Shown here in pieces: positions 13,431 through 15,179 of a DNA stretch of 15,179 nucleotides. The stretch's first letter is position 1. Each line of letters starts with the position of its first letter. Source of the DNA: Candidatus Colwellbacteria bacterium RIFCSPLOWO2_12_FULL_43_11 (GTDB lineage Bacteria > Patescibacteriota > Minisyncoccia > UBA6257 > Colwellbacteraceae); contig MHJB01000040.1 of the NCBI GenBank assembly GCA_001817805.1, forward strand, positions 1 to 15,179. Direction: 5' to 3'. The translations under genes and the position numbers were made by a program. The notes under the pieces are model-generated. The model made no database searches. It was not told the origin of the DNA and saw only the letters and a program-made list of their open reading frames with translations.

Positions 13431-15161
13431 CTACTGAGCGCTCAATTGAGCTTGAAGAGCTTTAATCAACTGCTGAAGGAAGTTTACAAGATACGTTTGC
13501 AAGACCAATATATTCTCTCTAATTTCAGTCTGAGTTGTGGGATTGAGGTGTGGAACAGAGAAAGTTACGATTGTGGAAGGATTTGTTTGACCTAGAGTCG
13601 TAGGCTGCAACTCTGGAGTTACTGAGCTGCCGGGAGTTGAGCCACTTGTCCCCTCTGGAATGGTTTCGGGTGTGTCAGGTGTAACAGATCCCTGTGAACT
13701 GTCAGTGGCTTGAGTAGTAGTCGCTGGCACCGTCGCTAAACAATAAACCGTATTAGAGATAGCGGACTGCAAGGTACTGGCTGCTTTTATATTAAAGAAA
13801 TAAGACTGACCGGGGCTAAGGCCGCTTACAAATTGCTGTTGGCTTGCGCCCACAGTTCCGACCGGCCAGGATTGGGTAAGGGTGGTCGCGGCGTTAAAAG
13901 TGGTGTCGTCGGTTATGTTGGTGGTTGAATATTTAACTGTGTAGGGATTGGTAGCCCCAGTCGGAGTCGTGAAGCGCAAGAAAGTTGAGCCGGCTACTCC
14001 CGAGGCCACGCAAGAAAGATCTGTTATGGCGTTAGGCGGAGAGGACATTTGAACCCAAGCGATTTCAAGTATTATCCCGTCGGTTGTGTCGGCAACCGCC
14101 GTCCAATCTGTTCCGGCGTCACAATCCGACGAAGCCAAACAACGATAAACTATTCCGGCGTTACCGGTGCCGGCATATAAAATTGAGGCGGTCGGGTCGT
14201 AAGTTAGAGTATAAACATTGGTCCCGGTACTGGGTAGAGAATATGTCGTGAAGTCTCCAGTCTCGTCACAACCGTCAGTAAGCAGACATCTATCAATATT
14301 GTCCGTAAAATCGCGCCCGACATATAAAACGCCATTTGCTATAAGAATTGAGACAAAATTGGTTGAGGCAACTGAGCGGGGCTTCGTCCAGTCACCATTC
14401 TCGTCACAAGAAGTAGTTGCTACATTACATCGCCATAGTTCTGCCCCAGTCGCATCATAACCGGCTGCATAGAGGACGCTATTCGTGGCATCATATCCCA
14501 TCTCATATAAGTTATCTCCAGCCGCAGTTCCGCTAAAGGTTGCTGTCCACTCTCCACTAGTGTCACATCCTGTTGAAGTTGGGCATCTGTAAACCACTGA
14601 CCCGCCGCCGAAAGTTAAAGCGTTATTGGCATACAAAACATTATTAGTGGTGTCCAATATTATATCTTGAATAATATCTCCCGAAGTGTTTAAAACTGCG
14701 CTCCAGTCGGTCGCTCCGGTATCACAGCCGGATGAAGTGGCACAGCGATAAATTATTCCGTCGTCTCCCCCGGAGCCTGAACCGGCATACAAAACGTTAT
14801 TTATAGGGTCAAAAAGGATAGATTCTATAGAAGTGCTCGCCGTGTCATAAGCTGTCGTCCACTCGGCAGTAGCATCGCAATCGGTAGATAAAATACATCT
14901 GAGTATAATCCCACTATTAGAAGTGCCGGCGTAAATCACGCCGTTTACGGTATCCACAGCAAAGTCGTTCGCGCCCGAGGCGTATCCTGTAACCGCAATC
15001 CATTCCCCTAAAGCGTTACAATCGGTTGAAGTTAAACATTTGAAGATACTTACGTCTCCGCCGGCAAAAAGCGCTTCAGTTGCTTGAGCAGAAACAGTAT
15101 TCACAGGCAGCACAAGATAAAGTGCCACCACAGATAAAACTATGTATAGCCCCTTCCTCAT
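13431..15161 (-). CDS. Secreted seven-repeat (beta-propeller-like) cysteine-paired protein with FN3 domain
   Basis: A 576-residue exported protein. Residues 1-25 are a signal peptide (positive MRKG, a hydrophobic core, cleavage near VSA-QA). Residues 28-370 hold seven repeats of 47-53 residues of the form LYAG...G.IYRC.....CD....W, each with one cysteine pair: C42/48, C89/95, C140/146, C193/199, C245/252, C292/298 and C341/347. Spacing is CX5C in six repeats and CX6C in the fifth. Seven such repeats fit a seven-bladed propeller with an internal disulfide per blade. An FN3-like domain (about 375-476) holds the last two cysteines, C384 and C474. A Ser/Thr/Pro-rich linker (478-530) and a C-terminal amphipathic helix (about 545-575, LQTYLVNFLQQLIKALQAQL) follow, perhaps for surface attachment. 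All 16 mature cysteines can pair, which makes it a likely client of a DsbA-type oxidase. The ligand or function is unknown. An extended -10 box precedes the ATG. Confidence 0.88.
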   Translation of the reverse strand: MRKGLYIVLSVVALYLVLPVNTVSAQATEALFAGGDVSIFKCLTSTDCNALGEWIAVTGYASGANDFAVDTVNGVIYAGTSNSGIILRCILSTDCDATAEWTTAYDTASTSIESILFDPINNVLYAGSGSGGDDGIIYRCATSSGCDTGATDWSAVLNTSGDIIQDIILDTTNNVLYANNALTFGGGSVVYRCPTSTGCDTSGEWTATFSGTAAGDNLYEMGYDATNSVLYAAGYDATGAELWRCNVATTSCDENGDWTKPRSVASTNFVSILIANGVLYVGRDFTDNIDRCLLTDGCDETGDFTTYSLPSTGTNVYTLTYDPTASILYAGTGNAGIVYRCLASSDCDAGTDWTAVADTTDGIILEIAWVQMSSPPNAITDLSCVASGVAGSTFLRFTTPTGATNPYTVKYSTTNITDDTTFNAATTLTQSWPVGTVGASQQQFVSGLSPGQSYFFNIKAASTLQSAISNTVYCLATVPATTTQATDSSQGSVTPDTPETIPEGTSGSTPGSSVTPELQPTTLGQTNPSTIVTFSVPHLNPTTQTEIRENILVLQTYLVNFLQQLIKALQAQLSAQ

Positions 15162-15169
15162 TTCTAATA

Positions 15170-15178
15170 ACTATAGCA
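15170..15178 (-). promoter_or_regulatory. Extended -10 promoter for the secreted repeat protein
   Basis: TGC-TATAGT on the minus strand (TGn extension, 5 of 6 match) ends 8 bases before the ATG at 15161, again predicting an mRNA with almost no leader. The window ends just upstream, so no -35 box can be assessed. Confidence 0.45.
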
Positions 15179-15179
15179 C

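Noticed and set aside
13435..13451. Overlapping palindromes TGAGCGCTCA and GCTCAATTGAGC at the convergent gene ends as a terminator
   Set aside because: The stems are very short, they lie in the last codons of the secreted protein, and no T-run follows on either strand.
1..15179. CRISPR arrays, tRNA or rRNA genes, insertion sequences, phage or integrase genes
   Set aside because: Intergenic space is under about 70 bases everywhere, and I saw no repeat-spacer arrays, transposase motifs or structural RNA signatures.

Overview
This is a compact 15.2 kb stretch of bacterial chromosome, almost entirely coding, with no gap longer than about 60 bases. It looks like a Patescibacteria (Candidate Phyla Radiation) genome. 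The reasons are the split transketolase, the very small redox and signalling proteins, a lamin-tail surface protein, polytopic sensor kinases without HAMP or PAS domains, almost no Shine-Dalgarno sequences, and start codons placed 7 to 8 bases after a -10 box. TGA serves as a normal stop (ribulose-phosphate epimerase and histidine kinase 1 end in it), so the UGA-recoded lineages are unlikely. The phylum call is inference; the class cannot be resolved from the window.

Layout. Bases 1-1649, minus strand: a PfkB-family sugar kinase followed after 3 bases by an unrecognised gene that runs off the left edge. Bases 1692-6720: a signalling block with two membrane sensor kinases (one intact, one lacking the phospho-accepting histidine), three single-domain response regulators, and an 85-residue protein that is only a HisKA (DHp) domain with a perfect H-box and no ATPase domain. 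Bases 6728-9251, minus strand: ribulose-phosphate 3-epimerase and both halves of transketolase, reading straight into the His-less kinase. Bases 9272-11959, minus strand: a membrane-anchored DsbA-type oxidoreductase, a glutaredoxin/NrdH-like redoxin, a thioredoxin reductase and a lamin-tail protein. Bases 11984-13429, plus strand: a Wzx-like flippase. Bases 13431-15161, minus strand: a secreted seven-repeat protein with one disulfide-ready cysteine pair per repeat.

How the parts may work together. The epimerase and transketolase belong to the non-oxidative pentose phosphate pathway. The DsbA-like protein would oxidise exported thiols, for which the cysteine-rich secreted protein nearby is a plausible client, while the reductase and redoxin form a cytoplasmic reducing pair. 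The signalling block has sensors and receivers but no DNA-binding output.

The two strongest leads are these. First, a candidate split histidine kinase: the kinase at 5011-6720 has Gly where the histidine should be, and the small HisKA-only protein at 4252-4509 could supply that histidine to the receiver at 4566-5006. Second, an exactly symmetric divergent promoter between the DsbA-like gene and the flippase, where one 10-base palindrome supplies both -10 boxes and each start codon lies 7 bases away, so both mRNAs should be leaderless.
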